Position numbers and translations under genes: made by a program
Shown: positions 6,401 through 6,849 of the stretch, in pieces
How positions within the stretch are numbered: the first letter of the stretch is position 1
Layout: the number at the start of each line of letters is the position of its first letter
The notes under the pieces: model-generated
The model's input: only the letters and a program-made list of their open reading frames with translations
Told to the model about the DNA's origin: nothing
Database searches by the model: none
Origin: Candidatus Hebobacteria bacterium
GTDB taxonomy: Bacteria; Armatimonadota; Hebobacteria; Hebobacterales; Hebobacteraceae
NCBI GenBank assembly: GCA_029821235.1
Contig: JALGTT010000068.1
Span: 1-6,849 of the forward strand
Reading direction: 5' to 3'
DNA length: 6,849 bases

Positions 6401-6805
6401 GTGATTGCCTGGTGGTTTGCGAACACGTCGTTCTGGGCGGGGGCACTGTTGCTGGTGGTGCTGGCCGTGGTGGACATGGTCTGGGCCGCCCGCCGGGCGC
6501 GCCGGGAACGGCAGGATGCCCTGCGCCGGATTCCCATCGCGCGCAGGCGCCGGTCCGGCCCCGAGCGCGGCGAGGACCTGGTCTCCGTGGGCGGCAAGAC
6601 GGAGAAGAGCGGGCAGATTGAAAATCTGCGCCACCTACGGCCGCCGGCCCGCCTGTCCGCCGTAAGCCTATGCCTGGGCCGATGGCGCAGGCCTGCCCCC
6701 TCCGGCCGACCCAGGAAGCGCGGCGAGCGCAGGCATCCTTCCCGGCCTGAACTGCGTCCGCTCCTGAATCCTCTCCTTGTTGCGAATTCCCGCCGCGTGC
6801 TATAA
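6401..6805 (+). CDS. Small single-pass membrane protein, uncertain C-terminus
   Basis: From the GTG at 6401 the frame encodes up to 134 residues. The first half looks genuine: a short N-terminus, one clear transmembrane helix at about residues 10-28 ('SFWAGALLLVVLAVVDMVW'), then a strongly basic juxtamembrane stretch ('AARRARRERQDALRR', 29-43), which by the positive-inside rule puts the C-terminus in the cytosol. A good Shine-Dalgarno sequence precedes the start. I recognise no family. From about residue 70 ('SGQIENLRH') onward the sequence is Pro/Arg-rich, contains a palindromic repeat-like element at the DNA level, and ends at a stop lying inside the next promoter's -10 box. That part may be read-through of intergenic DNA after an insertion or frameshift removed the original end. 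It is transcribed away from the minus-strand operon. The whole frame could still be spurious, though the hydrophobic helix argues against this. Confidence 0.5.
   Translation: MIAWWFANTSFWAGALLLVVLAVVDMVWAARRARRERQDALRRIPIARRRRSGPERGEDLVSVGGKTEKSGQIENLRHLRPPARLSAVSLCLGRWRRPAPSGRPRKRGERRHPSRPELRPLLNPLLVANSRRVL
6613..6629. repeat. 17-bp hairpin element (7-bp arms, 3-nt loop), REP-like
   Basis: GCAGATT and AATCTGC are perfect inverted arms around the loop GAA. In the plus frame the element gives 'GQIENLRH', and on the minus strand 'AQIFNLPAL'. From memory, 'QI-x-NL-(P/R)' peptides of this type recur as translated dispersed palindromes in Planctomycetes- and Verrucomicrobia-like genomes; I cannot confirm that here because only one copy lies in the window. 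It is AT-richer than its surroundings and sits in the doubtful tail of the small membrane protein gene. Confidence 0.5.
6673..6715. repeat. Nested inverted repeats, possible RNA hairpin
   Basis: CCTGGG (6673-6678) pairs with CCCAGG (6710-6715), and between them lies a 10-bp perfect palindrome, GCAGGCCTGC (6687-6696). No T-run follows, so this is not a standard intrinsic terminator. It may be part of the same repeat-rich insertion as the hairpin at 6613-6629, or simply GC-rich self-complementarity. Confidence 0.25.
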
Positions 6806-6806
6806 T
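6777..6806 (+). promoter_or_regulatory. Sigma70-type promoter with extended -10
   Basis: A perfect TATAAT (6801-6806) is preceded by TGC, the extended -10 TGn motif. The best -35 candidate is TTGTTG (6777-6782) with an 18-nt spacer; TTGCGA (6780-6785) with a 15-nt spacer is an alternative. Transcription would start near 6813, leaving a leader of about 24 nt before the ATG at 6837. This is the clearest promoter in the window. Confidence 0.75.
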
Positions 6807-6825
6807 GCGGCGTCCCGTTGCTTGC

Positions 6826-6831
6826 AGGAGG
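6826..6831 (+). promoter_or_regulatory. Shine-Dalgarno site for the gene starting at 6837
   Basis: AGGAGG with 5-nt spacing to the ATG. Together with the promoter just upstream it makes the start at 6837 convincing although only 13 nt of the gene are visible. Confidence 0.75.
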
Positions 6832-6836
6832 CCCAG

Positions 6837-6849
6837 ATGATTCTCACAC
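6837..6849 (+). CDS. Start of a plus-strand gene (four codons visible)
   Basis: ATG plus three codons (M-I-L-T) before the right edge. It is called from its context, a strong extended -10 promoter and an ideal Shine-Dalgarno sequence. Nothing can be said about its function. It is transcribed divergently from the minus-strand cluster and has its own promoter. Confidence 0.6.

Noticed and set aside
6243..6446. N-terminal extension of the amidohydrolase from an ATG at 6446
   Set aside because: The 68 extra residues have no family similarity, would overlap the divergent small gene, and are made unnecessary by an excellent Shine-Dalgarno sequence before the ATG at 6242.
1..6849. CRISPR array, tRNA, rRNA or complete insertion sequence
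   Set aside because: I saw no regularly spaced repeats, no tRNA cloverleaf, no rRNA-like sequence and no transposase or terminal inverted repeats.

Overview
The window is GC-rich bacterial DNA. Its gene content (a DUF6785-type membrane protein, a very large secreted GH42-like protein with extra amidotransferase-fold domains, and an amidohydrolase-2 enzyme) resembles uncultured Armatimonadota, Planctomycetota, Hydrogenedentota or related polysaccharide-degrading lineages. That placement is an inference from protein types; there is no rRNA or other phylogenetic marker here.

Positions 1-6242 hold four genes, all on the minus strand and so transcribed right to left. They are a cytosolic amidohydrolase (5442-6242), a 1211-residue exported multidomain GH42-like protein (1814-5449, overlapping the amidohydrolase by 8 nt), a 160-residue highly charged protein of unknown function (1295-1777), and the N-terminal two thirds of a polytopic DUF6785-family membrane protein (1-1226, running off the left edge). 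The gaps are -8, +36 and +68 nt and no convincing terminator separates them, so one operon is the simplest reading.

Positions 6243-6400 are a divergent intergenic region containing a 14-bp perfect GC palindrome. To its right, on the plus strand, lies a small single-pass membrane protein with a GTG start at 6401. Its reading frame runs on to 6805 through a palindromic, repeat-like sequence and stops inside the -10 box of the next promoter, so its C-terminal half is doubtful. The window ends with a strong sigma70-type promoter (extended -10 TATAAT), a good Shine-Dalgarno sequence and the first four codons of another plus-strand gene (6837 onward).

A tentative model for the minus-strand cluster is an exported carbohydrate-active or carbohydrate-binding protein, a multi-pass membrane protein that may be a transporter, and an intracellular hydrolase/decarboxylase-type enzyme, together handling an unidentified substrate. 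The most unusual item is the GH42-like protein. It keeps a candidate acid/base glutamate but appears to lack the usual nucleophile glutamate and the Asn before the acid/base residue, and it carries amidotransferase-fold domains on both sides of the barrel.
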